64,000 nt of DNA from Gymnodinialimonas sp. 57CJ19 (lineage in GTDB: Bacteria; Pseudomonadota; Alphaproteobacteria; Rhodobacterales; Rhodobacteraceae): the NCBI RefSeq assembly GCF_038396845.1, contig NZ_CP151587.1:3384001-3448000 (forward strand), written 5' to 3'. Position numbers and translations under genes: made by a program. Position 1 is the first letter of the stretch; each line of letters starts with the position of its first letter. Shown here one piece after another: positions 8,763-17,196 of the stretch. Below the pieces are notes generated by a model. It was given only the letters and a program-made list of their open reading frames with translations, made no database searches and had not been told where the DNA came from.

Positions 8763-9548
8763 ATGACGAACATCAAGCCAATGGAAATGAGCGGAAAACG
8801 TGCAATCGTGACGGGGGGTGCCAGCGGCATCGGCTTCGCCACTGCCCGCCTGTTGACCAGCCTTGGCGCGCGCGTGGTGTTAGCGGATTTGGACGAGGAC
8901 GGCGCGGAAGCAGCGTGTGACCGGATCGGCGCTGTTGCGGCCGTCACCGGCGACGTCTCGATTGATGCCGACTGCGCGGCGATCGCAGAAAGGGCCGAAC
9001 AGCAATTGGGTGCTATTGATATCCTGATCCATGCGGCCGGGATCGGCGACGAGAAAGCCCCGGCGGAAACACTGGATATTCTAGCCTGGCAACGGGTGAT
9101 GGACGTCGACATGCGGGGCACTTTTTCAATCAACAGGGCCTGCGCCGCTCGCATGCTGCCCCACGGTTCCGGCGCGATCGTGAACGTCTCTTCCATCTGC
9201 GGATTGAACGCGTTTCCGGGCAGAAGCGCCTACGGAGCGGCCAAGGCTGCGGTTAACCATCTGACGAAAACGCTCGCCTGTGAATGGGGGCCTCGCGGGC
9301 TTCGCGTCACGGCGATTGCACCGGCGTATACGCGCACACCCATGGTCGCGGACTTGATTGAGCGGGATGTATTTGATCCCGCTGACATCATCGCAAGAAC
9401 GCCTGTGGGCCGATTGGCCGAACCTGACGAAATGGCAAAAGCGGCCGTTTTCCTTGCCTCGGATTGGGCAAGTTACATTACGGGAACTACGATAAATGTG
9501 GATGGCGGTTGGGCTGCCTTCGGCGCCGCGGGCGCGGTGGCTCAGTAA
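8763..9548 (+). CDS. SDR-family oxidoreductase
   Basis: This 261-residue classical SDR has TGGASGIG (residues 18-25), an acidic residue after beta-2 (VLADLDED; NAD preference), HAAG in place of NNAG, and catalytic Ser143/144, Tyr157 and Lys161. It ends with the typical TINVDGGWAAFG. The start is uncertain: ATGs at 8742, 8763, 8781 and 8787 are in frame and none has a strong Shine-Dalgarno. I chose 8763 as giving the usual length. It is divergent from the GMC operon and monocistronic. It probably belongs to the same catabolic theme, as a beta-ketoacyl-ACP/CoA reductase-like or alcohol dehydrogenase step. The roughly 250 bp after it (9549-9797) show no further gene or clear hairpin. Confidence 0.85.
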   Translation: MTNIKPMEMSGKRAIVTGGASGIGFATARLLTSLGARVVLADLDEDGAEAACDRIGAVAAVTGDVSIDADCAAIAERAEQQLGAIDILIHAAGIGDEKAPAETLDILAWQRVMDVDMRGTFSINRACAARMLPHGSGAIVNVSSICGLNAFPGRSAYGAAKAAVNHLTKTLACEWGPRGLRVTAIAPAYTRTPMVADLIERDVFDPADIIARTPVGRLAEPDEMAKAAVFLASDWASYITGTTINVDGGWAAFGAAGAVAQ

Positions 9549-9797
9549 CCCGGGACGTCTGTGTTGAGGCGGGTCACAGCCCGCATTGCAGACCTTCGGG
9601 GCGCGGGCCGCATCTTGTTGGCTTGATCGTCGGGCCGTGGGACAAAGCGCCGCTGCATTGGGCGTGAATACTACGGCCCAAATCCTTAACCGCAGATTGA
9701 CGAAGTGTTAAATTCAGAGCATATGTTCCTGTCGCTGTCTTCGTACGAAAATATCGCCAACACATGATGTCGGGCGATTTAATGAAAGCGTCAGTCG

Positions 9798-10970
9798 ATG
9801 CCCACGTATATCATCGTTTCAAAAGACAAAGATCCGCTTGGTCCGAACGAGATCAACGCTGGCGATAAGATCGAGGTCAATGATGGCGATGTGTTCATTG
9901 TCGATCCATCCGCAGACGACAAGATCGAGTTCAAGTCCGCCAGCGGGGCGTCCACCGACTTCGAAGTACGGTTCGAGCAAAGCAACGCCAACAAGCTGGA
10001 CGTCACATTCAAGGATGACCTCAACCCCACAATCAACATCAGTGATGATGTCGACCTAGGTGAAACGTTCATCGACGCGGACAAGGCGGATTCCATCACC
10101 TTGTATGCCGGTGATCGCGTTACCCTCGATCATTATCACGGGTCGGACGGCGTGGACATCTTCACCGCCGGTGACGATTTCACGATGCACAATCACCTCA
10201 AGACAAATAAGGGTGACGACGTCATAAGAATTGGCGCGAATGCGTCGCTGGACGAAATCGACGGCGGTAAGGGCAACGACACCCTATATAGTCAGACCGA
10301 CCCGAGTGAGTATGGCGCCAAGGACATTGAGAACGTTCAGGTCGTCTGCTTCGCGGCTGGAACGATGATCGGCACAGGCTCCGGGCAAGTCCCGGTCGAA
10401 TGTCTGAAAGTCGGGGATTACGTCAGCACGCTGGATCACGGCCAACAGCCGATCCGCTGGATCGGGTCGCGTTCGCTTGACCTTGAGGACCTGACCGCCA
10501 AGCCCAAGTTGAGACCTGTCCGGATCGCGGCGGGCGCGTTGGGAGCAGGCACCCCCACACGGGACCTCATCGTTTCTCCGCAGCATCGGATATTGGTCCG
10601 CTCGGCGATCGCAAAGCGCATGTTCGACACGGCCGATGTGCTTGTTCCGGCCATCAAGCTGGTTGGGATCGACGGGATCACCGTCATTGAGGATGCAACC
10701 GGGGTCACGTATTTTCACGTATTACTCGACCGGCACGAGCTTCTGTTATCAGAAGGGGCGGCGACAGAGAGTCTCTATCTTGGGCCGCAAGCTCTTGCAG
10801 GGCTGCCCCCAGAGGCCTCCGAGGAAATTCTCTATCTTTTCCCGCAGCTTGCCGATCGCAAATACAGACCAGAACCCGCCCGCCTGATCCCTGACAAAGG
10901 CCAGCAGATGAAGTCGCTTGCCCAAAGGCACGGCAAGAACCGCAAGGCGTTGGTCGCCGAATTGGCATGA
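9798..10970 (+). CDS. RTX-like / Hint-domain protein (intein-like autoprocessing fold)
   Basis: This 390-residue protein has no signal peptide. Residues 1-183 are acidic, Asp/Gly-rich beta structure including GGKGNDTLYS (156-165), a single RTX-type calcium-binding nonapeptide. Residues 184-340 are a Hint_2 domain, starting with CFAAGTMIGTG (candidate nucleophile Cys184), then PVECLKVGDYVSTLDHG and IRWIGSR, and the block-B-like SPQHRILVRS with the conserved His. A basic tail follows (KSLAQRHGKNRK). Such proteins are common in Rhodobacterales and are thought to be secreted by type I systems with Hint-mediated cleavage, though the function is not established. No terminal Asn is seen, so hydrolysis rather than splicing is more plausible. 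It is monocistronic, and a LysR gene follows. Confidence 0.8.
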   Translation: MPTYIIVSKDKDPLGPNEINAGDKIEVNDGDVFIVDPSADDKIEFKSASGASTDFEVRFEQSNANKLDVTFKDDLNPTINISDDVDLGETFIDADKADSITLYAGDRVTLDHYHGSDGVDIFTAGDDFTMHNHLKTNKGDDVIRIGANASLDEIDGGKGNDTLYSQTDPSEYGAKDIENVQVVCFAAGTMIGTGSGQVPVECLKVGDYVSTLDHGQQPIRWIGSRSLDLEDLTAKPKLRPVRIAAGALGAGTPTRDLIVSPQHRILVRSAIAKRMFDTADVLVPAIKLVGIDGITVIEDATGVTYFHVLLDRHELLLSEGAATESLYLGPQALAGLPPEASEEILYLFPQLADRKYRPEPARLIPDKGQQMKSLAQRHGKNRKALVAELA

Positions 10971-11085
10971 AGACTGAAGGGGTGTAAGCCAACCGTTGCT
11001 TGGGCCAGCAACGCGACCGTCGCGGCCGCACCGCCCCCGATCCCTGTGCCGACATAAGGCGCAGCTCCTGACGCACGAGGACAAC

Positions 11086-12045
11086 GTGAACATAAAGAAC
11101 TTCTCGGTCCCGAGCCTGCTGGATTTCCTGACTGTCGCCAATTGTGGCAGTATCAATCGGGCAGCGAGTGAGCTTAACATCTCCCAACCGGCCCTGACGC
11201 GGAACTTGAAACGTCTGGAAGACCGGCTTGGCGCACGTCTGTTTGAGCGCAGTCACAAGGGCGTCCGCCTGACGGATGCGGGCGAACTCCTGCTGGAGCA
11301 TGGACGCCGCGTAGAGCAGGAACTGCGCGACGCCGTCAGTTCCCTGAACCAATTGAAGGGGGAACGGCCTGAAAAGATCTCGATCGGCATGTCCCCCACG
11401 ATGGCCCACAGCTTTGGCCCTCAGGCGGTGATCGATATGCTGAAGAATTGGGGAGATACGCAGGTAAGGATTGTTGAGTCCCTGAAGCCGCACCTGTTGT
11501 CCGAGCTGACGTCGGGCAGGATCGACATGGTCGCAACCGTGGGCAACCCACAGGAATCCTTCGAAGAATTCGACACGGAGTACCTGTTCAGTGATGAAAT
11601 CGGGCTTTTCGCGCGTCACGGGCATCCCGCCGCCGATCTGGATACTTTCTCCATTCGGCCCTTCAAGCGGATGACGTGGGTGTTGCCCGACTCGCAGGCC
11701 TATATCCTGCAACGACTGGTCGAGTATATGGAGGGCATCGGGCTGGAGGTATCCCATACCGCGATTTACACCGCGTCGATCTCCTTCATGAAAAGCGCCG
11801 TAACACGCAGCGAGCGCATTGCCATCGCGCCGATTTCCACGTTCGAAGACGAGCTTTCGCGCGGCCAGGTCGTCAGGCTCAAAGGACAGTGGCCAGAGAT
11901 GGAACGCCACTTCTGTCTCTACACCCGCAGGCGGGAAGATCTCCCCACGCCGATGGTCGCCGCACGCACCCTGTTCATCGAAACCATGCGCGACATCGCA
12001 AAAGAGCGTCGGCTGAGGTACCAGTCCCCGCCCATCGGTCTCTGA
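11086..12045 (+). CDS. LysR-family transcriptional regulator
   Basis: This 319-residue protein starts at GTG 11086 with GAGG 6 nt upstream; the upstream in-frame extension reads as non-coding. The N-terminal winged helix-turn-helix is clear: LLDFLTVANCGSINRAASEL, then NISQPALTRNLKRLEDRLG and LFERSHKGVRLTDAGE. A LysR substrate-binding domain follows (residues 90-300). It lies 140 bp upstream of and collinear with the hydro-lyase/TTT operon, and a candidate LysR box sits in the gap. LysR regulators commonly respond to the pathway substrate, so this one probably senses the carboxylate imported by the TTT system (inference). Confidence 0.9.
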   Translation: MNIKNFSVPSLLDFLTVANCGSINRAASELNISQPALTRNLKRLEDRLGARLFERSHKGVRLTDAGELLLEHGRRVEQELRDAVSSLNQLKGERPEKISIGMSPTMAHSFGPQAVIDMLKNWGDTQVRIVESLKPHLLSELTSGRIDMVATVGNPQESFEEFDTEYLFSDEIGLFARHGHPAADLDTFSIRPFKRMTWVLPDSQAYILQRLVEYMEGIGLEVSHTAIYTASISFMKSAVTRSERIAIAPISTFEDELSRGQVVRLKGQWPEMERHFCLYTRRREDLPTPMVAARTLFIETMRDIAKERRLRYQSPPIGL

Positions 12046-12079
12046 GGCCAGATCCGCAACCTGCGTTGCGCTAAAGCCC

Positions 12080-12096
12080 TATACCCTAAAGGCATA
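12080..12096 (+). promoter_or_regulatory. candidate LysR-type (T-N11-A) binding site
   Basis: TATACC and GGCATA form an imperfect inverted repeat around CTAAA, fitting the T-N11-A pattern of LysR sites. It lies about 90 bp upstream of the hydro-lyase start and just after the LysR gene. Confidence 0.4.
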
Positions 12097-12185
12097 CCCC
12101 GAGCCGCAATCGGCATTATCCCGGCCCCTGCATCCTTGTTAGCGTTGATAAAACGGCAGGTCTGGCAACTTGGGGAGGCTGAAAC

Positions 12186-13469
12186 ATGGGCATGACGGCG
12201 GGCGAGAAAATCCTTGCGAAGGCAAGCGGCCTTGATCGTGTAAGCCCCGGAGATGTAGTCTATCCCGATCCCGAACTCGTCATTTGTCATGACGGCTATA
12301 TCGCGTCCAGCAAAGAGCAATTGGATGATCTGGGCATCGACAGGGTCTTCGACCCCGACCGCATTTTGCTGGTGACGGATCACACTGTTCTCTACACCAC
12401 ACAGGCCCATGCCGAGCGAGGCGCGGCGATCCGAAAGGCTGCGCGTGACTGGGGTATCCGCAACTTTCTGGACGTGGGCAACACAGCCCAGGGGCATGTC
12501 TACCCGATTGAAAAGGGTCTTGTTTTGCCCGGCACCTTCGCTTTCGCCAATGACATGCATTGCACGAATAACGGGGCGGTGGGCGCGCTGGTGATGCGCA
12601 CGGGTCCCGAGATCATCTCGGTGTTCGCCACAGGCACTATGTGGGTCGAGGTGCCGCAGACGGTCCGGATCAATTTGCACGGGACCCTGCCCGAAGGCGT
12701 CTTGTCGCGCGATTTGGGCTTCGTACTTGCGCGCGGCTTTACCGACGGCACTTTCGGGGCGGAGTGGGATTATCGCATCATCGAGTGCGGCGGCGCGGGT
12801 GTTGACGCCCTGTCCGCCGAACAACGGGTGCCCTTGTGCAATACGCTTACGGAGATTGGCGTTTGCAACGTCTTCTTCGAGCCGAATGCAGACATCATCG
12901 ACGCCGCCAGAACCGTTGCGCAACGCCCTTTCACACCGGTCTACAGTGACGCCGATGCCCATTATGAGGCGGTGATAGATTTCGACCTGTCACAGTTGAC
13001 GCCGCAATTGGCGCTGCCCGGCAGCCCCGACAGGGCGGTCTCGATCGAGGGGCACGAGGGCCGCGCCGTGGACCATGCCGTGGTCGGTTCTTGCGGGTCG
13101 TGCATGTATTCGGACATGGAAATCGTCGCCCGGACCTTGCAAGGAAACCGCGTGGCCCCCGGCACGCGTCTGTTCGTGGCACCGGGCACCCAAGCCATTA
13201 CCGCGCGGATGCGGCGCGAAGGGCTGATAGATATCTTGCAGGACGCCGGCGCCATTCTTCTGCCGCCGGGATGCGGGCCATGCGCGGGTGGGCAAATGGC
13301 GCCGATGGCACCGGGCGAGGTTTCGATCTCGACTGTGGCGACGAATACAGCGGGGCGGATGGGCGCGGCCGACTCCGATATCTATCTGGCCAGCCCCGCA
13401 ACAGTGGCGGCCTCAGCCATAAAGGGTCAGATTACCGACCCGCGCCGCGTGGCGGAGTGCGCAGCATGA
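12186..13469 (+). CDS. aconitase-superfamily hydro-lyase, large (Fe-S) subunit, LeuC/DmdA-like
   Basis: This 427-residue homologue of 3-isopropylmalate and 2,3-dimethylmalate dehydratase large subunits has a start with GGGGAGG 7 nt upstream. All three [4Fe-4S] ligands are visible: Cys303 (VGSCGSCMYSD), Cys363 and Cys366 (PPGCGPCAGG). The DSH-type catalytic pair is kept as ANDMHCTNNGAVGAL (Asp123/His125). The C-terminal 'TNTAGRMGAADSDIYLASP' replaces the LeuC 'RNFEGRQG' loop, so the substrate is unlikely to be isopropylmalate. It is coupled (ATGA at 13466) to a matching small subunit and co-oriented with a TTT transporter and an ICL/PEPM-family lyase. It probably hydrates or dehydrates an imported unsaturated or hydroxy di- or tricarboxylate. 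Confidence 0.85.
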   Translation: MGMTAGEKILAKASGLDRVSPGDVVYPDPELVICHDGYIASSKEQLDDLGIDRVFDPDRILLVTDHTVLYTTQAHAERGAAIRKAARDWGIRNFLDVGNTAQGHVYPIEKGLVLPGTFAFANDMHCTNNGAVGALVMRTGPEIISVFATGTMWVEVPQTVRINLHGTLPEGVLSRDLGFVLARGFTDGTFGAEWDYRIIECGGAGVDALSAEQRVPLCNTLTEIGVCNVFFEPNADIIDAARTVAQRPFTPVYSDADAHYEAVIDFDLSQLTPQLALPGSPDRAVSIEGHEGRAVDHAVVGSCGSCMYSDMEIVARTLQGNRVAPGTRLFVAPGTQAITARMRREGLIDILQDAGAILLPPGCGPCAGGQMAPMAPGEVSISTVATNTAGRMGAADSDIYLASPATVAASAIKGQITDPRRVAECAA

Positions 13470-14023
13470 GCGATGCCTCCCCCGTCATCCACGGCCGCTG
13501 CCACGTCTTCGGGCACGACATGGGAATGGATACCGAGGTTCTTCCCCACGCCTATGCGCAACTCTACCCATTCGACGCGGAGAAGTTGAAACACCACCTG
13601 TTCGAGCGTGTCCGCGAAGGGTTCGCCGCCCAATGCCGACCGGGTGATATCATCGTCGCGGGCCGCAACTTTGCCCATGGAAAACCGCATCCCCAAGCGC
13701 TCATCGCCATCGCGGAACTGGGCTTGCACGTGCTGTGTGAATCCATGCCCTTTTACGCCTATCGCGGCGCCATCAGCCGGGGGGTTCTGATCCATCGCGA
13801 CTGCGCAGGTGTCACCGACATGGTCGCAGATGGCGATATTGCGAGCCACGATTTCAGCACGGGCGCATTTCACAACGAAACCAACGGCAAGTCGGCAAAC
13901 TTCTCGCCGCTGCCGGAACGGCTGCTCGACATGATCCAGATCGGCGGCATGAAACCCATGCTCGCCCAATGGCGCAAAGCGCAGCTTCACCAGCACGACA
14001 CTGCAAATACAAAGGGAGACTAA
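13466..14023 (+). CDS. aconitase-superfamily hydro-lyase, small (swivel) subunit, divergent LeuD-like
   Basis: This 185-residue protein starts at ATG 13466, overlapping the large-subunit stop by 4 bp. The swivel-domain layout is recognisable: RCHVFGHDMGMDTEVLPH, then DIIVAGRNFAHGKPHPQA, then LHVLCESMPFYAYRGAISRG, matching the LeuD order 'D.DTD.IIP / G.NFGCGSSREHA / I..SFA.IF..N....G'. The hallmark GSSREHA, whose Ser/Arg bind substrate and act in catalysis in aconitases, is replaced by GKPHPQA (72-78). The length is normal for LeuD-type subunits. Either the active site uses other residues (Lys73, His75) or the pair acts on a different substrate class. The family call is fairly secure from context and motif order; the reaction is unknown. 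Confidence 0.75.
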   Translation: MSDASPVIHGRCHVFGHDMGMDTEVLPHAYAQLYPFDAEKLKHHLFERVREGFAAQCRPGDIIVAGRNFAHGKPHPQALIAIAELGLHVLCESMPFYAYRGAISRGVLIHRDCAGVTDMVADGDIASHDFSTGAFHNETNGKSANFSPLPERLLDMIQIGGMKPMLAQWRKAQLHQHDTANTKGD

Positions 14024-14024
14024 T

Positions 14025-15110
14025 ATGACTTTGAAACTTAAAACCCACCTTCTCACGATGGTTGCGGCAGGCGCGATCGCGGCCGCCAGTGCGGTATCCG
14101 CGCAGGAATTCGCGGGCGAGACCATCACGCTCTACACTCCCGGTTCCCCCGGTGGCGGTAACGACAGCTACGCGCGCACTCTGGTGCCGTGGCTGCAACA
14201 ACACTTGCCCGGCGAGCCGACGATTATCGTGCGCAACCTGCCCGGCGCCGGCACCATTGCAGGCATGAACGTGTTTCAAGCCGAGAGCGAACCGGACGGC
14301 CTTCACGCCGTGTCCATTTCGGCGTCAGGCGTGTCGAACTACGCGTTCCGCAATCCCAATGTGGAATATGATCTGGAAAACTTCATCCCGGTCCTCGCCT
14401 CCCCCCAAGGCTCCATCATCTATGCCAATCCGGACCTTGACGTGACGGGCCCCGAGAATATCGAGGTGCTGCAAGGCGCTGATCTGGTCTATGGCGGCAA
14501 CAACCCGACCGGCGCCGATTTGCCGATCATTCTGATGTTCGATTTGCTCGGATTCGAAGTGAACACGGTCTGGGGTCTGTCCCGTGGGCCATCGCGGCTG
14601 GCGTATGAACGTGGTGAGTTCAACATCAACTTCGACTCGTCCACAGGCTATTCCAACGCCGGGATCGAACTGGTTGAAGCCGGGCGCGCCGTGCCCCTGT
14701 TCACCGCAGGCGTGGTGAATGCCGAGGGCGAGATCGTCCGCGACCCCAACTTCCCCGACCTGCCCCATTTTCTGGAAGTCTACGAACAGGTCCATGGCGA
14801 GGCGCTGACTGGCGTCGCACTGGAAGCATGGCGCGCGCTCCATTCGATGAGTGCAGCCACCAACAAGGCCATCGCCCTGCCCGCCGACACCCCCGACGAA
14901 ATCGTTGAGGCCTATACCCAGGCGATCCGCGATTTGCTTGCCGACCCAGAGGCGCAAGAAGCAACCGGATCAATCTTCCTGGAATATGAGCAGATTGTCG
15001 GCCGAGAGGCGGCTTCCACGATTTTCGAGCAGGCCACCAACCTGTCGGACGAGGTCCGGGCCTACCTGAACGAATGGCTTGAAGAAAACGAGAACGTTAC
15101 GATCCAGTAG
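14025..15110 (+). CDS. tripartite tricarboxylate transporter substrate-binding protein (TctC/Bug family)
   Basis: This 361-residue periplasmic binding protein has GGGAG 8 nt upstream of the ATG. A Sec signal peptide ends AASAVSAQEFA. The family hallmark follows, ITLYTPGSPGGGNDSYAR (first phosphate/carboxylate-binding loop), then LPGEPTIIVRNLPGAGT (second conserved loop). TctC/Bug proteins bind carboxylates such as citrate, malate, aspartate or nicotinate through these loops. It lies 1 bp after the hydro-lyase small subunit, and a strong hairpin separates it from the permease. It probably supplies the hydro-lyase/lyase pathway substrate. Confidence 0.9.
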   Translation: MTLKLKTHLLTMVAAGAIAAASAVSAQEFAGETITLYTPGSPGGGNDSYARTLVPWLQQHLPGEPTIIVRNLPGAGTIAGMNVFQAESEPDGLHAVSISASGVSNYAFRNPNVEYDLENFIPVLASPQGSIIYANPDLDVTGPENIEVLQGADLVYGGNNPTGADLPIILMFDLLGFEVNTVWGLSRGPSRLAYERGEFNINFDSSTGYSNAGIELVEAGRAVPLFTAGVVNAEGEIVRDPNFPDLPHFLEVYEQVHGEALTGVALEAWRALHSMSAATNKAIALPADTPDEIVEAYTQAIRDLLADPEAQEATGSIFLEYEQIVGREAASTIFEQATNLSDEVRAYLNEWLEENENVTIQ

Positions 15111-15123
15111 CGCCTTCGACCTG

Positions 15124-15155
15124 GGCGGCGTACCCCATGCGCGGGGCACGCCGCC
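15124..15155 (+). promoter_or_regulatory. intercistronic hairpin between TTT binding protein and permease
   Basis: GGCGGCGT (15124-15131) pairs with ACGCCGCC (15148-15155), with an additional CCCC/GGGG pair inside. The following TTACTCTTTTCTT is only moderately T-rich. It lies 14 bp past the binding-protein stop. A stabilising or attenuating stem that raises binding protein over permease is likely. Confidence 0.6.
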
Positions 15156-15194
15156 TTACTCTTTTCTTCCCTCGGATTTACACGGATTGTTGTC

Positions 15195-17168
15195 TTGGAT
15201 CTTTTCACTGACGCCGCCCTCACCGCCCTTGGCACGCTTCTGCAACCGTTGCATCTGGCCTTCTTGTGCATGGGTGTGATGATCGGGCTGGTGGTCGGCT
15301 TCTTGCCGGGACTGGGTGGCCTTGCGGGGCTGTCTCTGATCCTGCCCTTCATCTTCGGCATGGATCCCACGTTGGCGCTCGCCGTCATGATTGGCCTGAT
15401 CGCGCCAACAACGACATCGGACACATTTCCCGCTATCCTGATGGGCATACCCGGCACCAGCGCATCCCAGGCGACGGTGCTGGACGGCTTCCCCCTCGCC
15501 AAACGCGGCGAGGGAGCGCGTGCGCTTGCGGCGGCATTTACCGCCTCCTTGTTCGGAGGGCTTATCGGCGCGCTGGCCTTGACCGTCGCGGTTTTTGCGG
15601 CCCGCCCTGTGATCTTGTCTTTCGGGTTCGGCGAGCAGCTGATGTTGGTGGTCTTCTCTCTCAGCATGGTCGGTGTTCTGACCGGGGATAGCGTGCTGAA
15701 AGGCCTGGCCGCCTGCGGCGCGGGCCTGGCATTGGGCGCCATTGGGGCGGCACCGGCCACCGGAGAATACCGCATGACCTTTGACACGGCCTACCTCACC
15801 GACGGGCTGTCCATCGTCATCGTCGGTCTGGGTCTGTTCGCTGTTCCGGAAATCGTGGACCTTCTGCGCCAGAAGGGCGCTATCTCCAGTTCCGAGATGT
15901 CGTCCAAAGGCCGCCTGCAAGGTGTCATGGACACGATCCGCAACAAATGGCTGGTCCTGCGCTGCGCCTTGATCGGCAGCCTTGTCGGTGCCCTGCCCGG
16001 CCTTGGCGGCGCGGTCGTGGATTGGATCACCTACGGTCACGTGGTGCAAAGCTCCAAGGATCGCAGTCAGTTCGGCAAGGGCGACATCCGTGGCGTGATC
16101 GCGCCGGAGGCGGCCAACAACGCCAAGGAAGGCGGCGCGCTGATGCCGACGCTGCTGTTTGGGATACCCGGCTCTGGCACCATGGCGGTGCTGTTGGGCG
16201 GCTTCCTTCTGGTGGGCATTCAGCCGGGGATGCGGATGGTTACGGACAATCTGGACCTGACCTTCACCATGATCTGGTCGTTGGCGCTTGCCAATATCCT
16301 GGGGGCTCTGGTCTGCTTCGCCCTCGCGGGGCCGGTCTCTCGGCTCACCACCATCCGCTATTCGCTGATCGGTCCGATCATGATCGTGATCATCTTCTTC
16401 GCGGCCTTCCAGGTCACGCGCAGTTGGAGCGACCTTGTGGCCCTTTTCCTCCTTGGCGTGATCGGCATCTACATGAAACGCTTCGGCTGGCCGCGTCCGG
16501 CCCTGTTGATCGGTTTCGTACTGGCCGCCGGGTTGGAAACCTCGGTCTATCAGGCCATTCAGATCTATGGCTTCCGCTTCTTCGAGCGGCCGCTGGTGCT
16601 GGTGATCACGGCCCTTACGGTTCTGTCGGTGGGCCTTGCGATCTTTTCGCGCCGTTCCCAAAAGCCACCGGAAGCGGCCGAGGCGGGCCCCCTTGCGGCA
16701 CGGTGGCCGCAGTTGGCCTTCACACTTGGGGTGGGCGTGTTTCTTGCCGTGGTGATAGCAGATGCGCTGACCCATCAGCCCCTGGGCCGGGTCTTTCCCC
16801 TGTCCATCGGCATCATCTCTGCCGTGCTTGTGGGGGCGCTACTGGTCACGCAGGTCTTTACCAAGCGCCCTACACCCGCCCTTGTTGATCATGGCTCCGG
16901 CGAGCCGGGCGGCACGCGGGATGTGCATATCATAGGGTGGATTCTGGGCCTGCTGGCTGGAATTGCGCTGGTCGGATTTCCAATCGCAGCGGCGCTTTTC
17001 GTTTTGATCTTTGCGACGGTACGCGTGGATTGGCACCCGATCCGAAATCTGTCCATGGCGGGGGGCGTCCTGCTCGGCCTCTTCATCCTGGCGCAGGCGT
17101 TGACACTTATCTATCCCGGCGGGTTGCTTCAGGAATATGTGACGATGCCCCGCTGGTTGGGCCAGTAG
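15195..17168 (+). CDS. TctA-TctB fusion, TTT-family permease
   Basis: This 657-residue membrane protein. Residues 1-490 are the large TctA permease (about ten or more membrane spans): GLVVGFLPGLGGLAGLSLI, MGIPGTSASQATVLDGFPLA and LFGIPGSGTMAVLLGGFL are the duplicated glycine/proline loops of TctA. After a charged linker (RRSQKPPEAAEAGPLAARW, residues about 493-511) comes a C-terminal TctB-like four-span domain (LAFTLGVGVFLAVVIADALT to LGLFILAQALTLIYPGG). TctA and TctB are normally separate genes. The start is TTG 15195, as no ATG or GTG precedes it in frame; the ribosome site is weak. The protein works with the binding protein upstream to import a carboxylate by secondary transport. Confidence 0.87.
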   Translation: MDLFTDAALTALGTLLQPLHLAFLCMGVMIGLVVGFLPGLGGLAGLSLILPFIFGMDPTLALAVMIGLIAPTTTSDTFPAILMGIPGTSASQATVLDGFPLAKRGEGARALAAAFTASLFGGLIGALALTVAVFAARPVILSFGFGEQLMLVVFSLSMVGVLTGDSVLKGLAACGAGLALGAIGAAPATGEYRMTFDTAYLTDGLSIVIVGLGLFAVPEIVDLLRQKGAISSSEMSSKGRLQGVMDTIRNKWLVLRCALIGSLVGALPGLGGAVVDWITYGHVVQSSKDRSQFGKGDIRGVIAPEAANNAKEGGALMPTLLFGIPGSGTMAVLLGGFLLVGIQPGMRMVTDNLDLTFTMIWSLALANILGALVCFALAGPVSRLTTIRYSLIGPIMIVIIFFAAFQVTRSWSDLVALFLLGVIGIYMKRFGWPRPALLIGFVLAAGLETSVYQAIQIYGFRFFERPLVLVITALTVLSVGLAIFSRRSQKPPEAAEAGPLAARWPQLAFTLGVGVFLAVVIADALTHQPLGRVFPLSIGIISAVLVGALLVTQVFTKRPTPALVDHGSGEPGGTRDVHIIGWILGLLAGIALVGFPIAAALFVLIFATVRVDWHPIRNLSMAGGVLLGLFILAQALTLIYPGGLLQEYVTMPRWLGQ

Positions 17169-17196
17169 AGACAATCAGGAACGGAGGGCATTCGAG

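Noticed and set aside
15156..16775. Long antisense open frame (539 codons) opposite the TctA-TctB gene
   Set aside because: Rich in Gln/Arg/His/Asp as a mirror of a hydrophobic membrane protein; no family resemblance and the plus-strand gene is certain.
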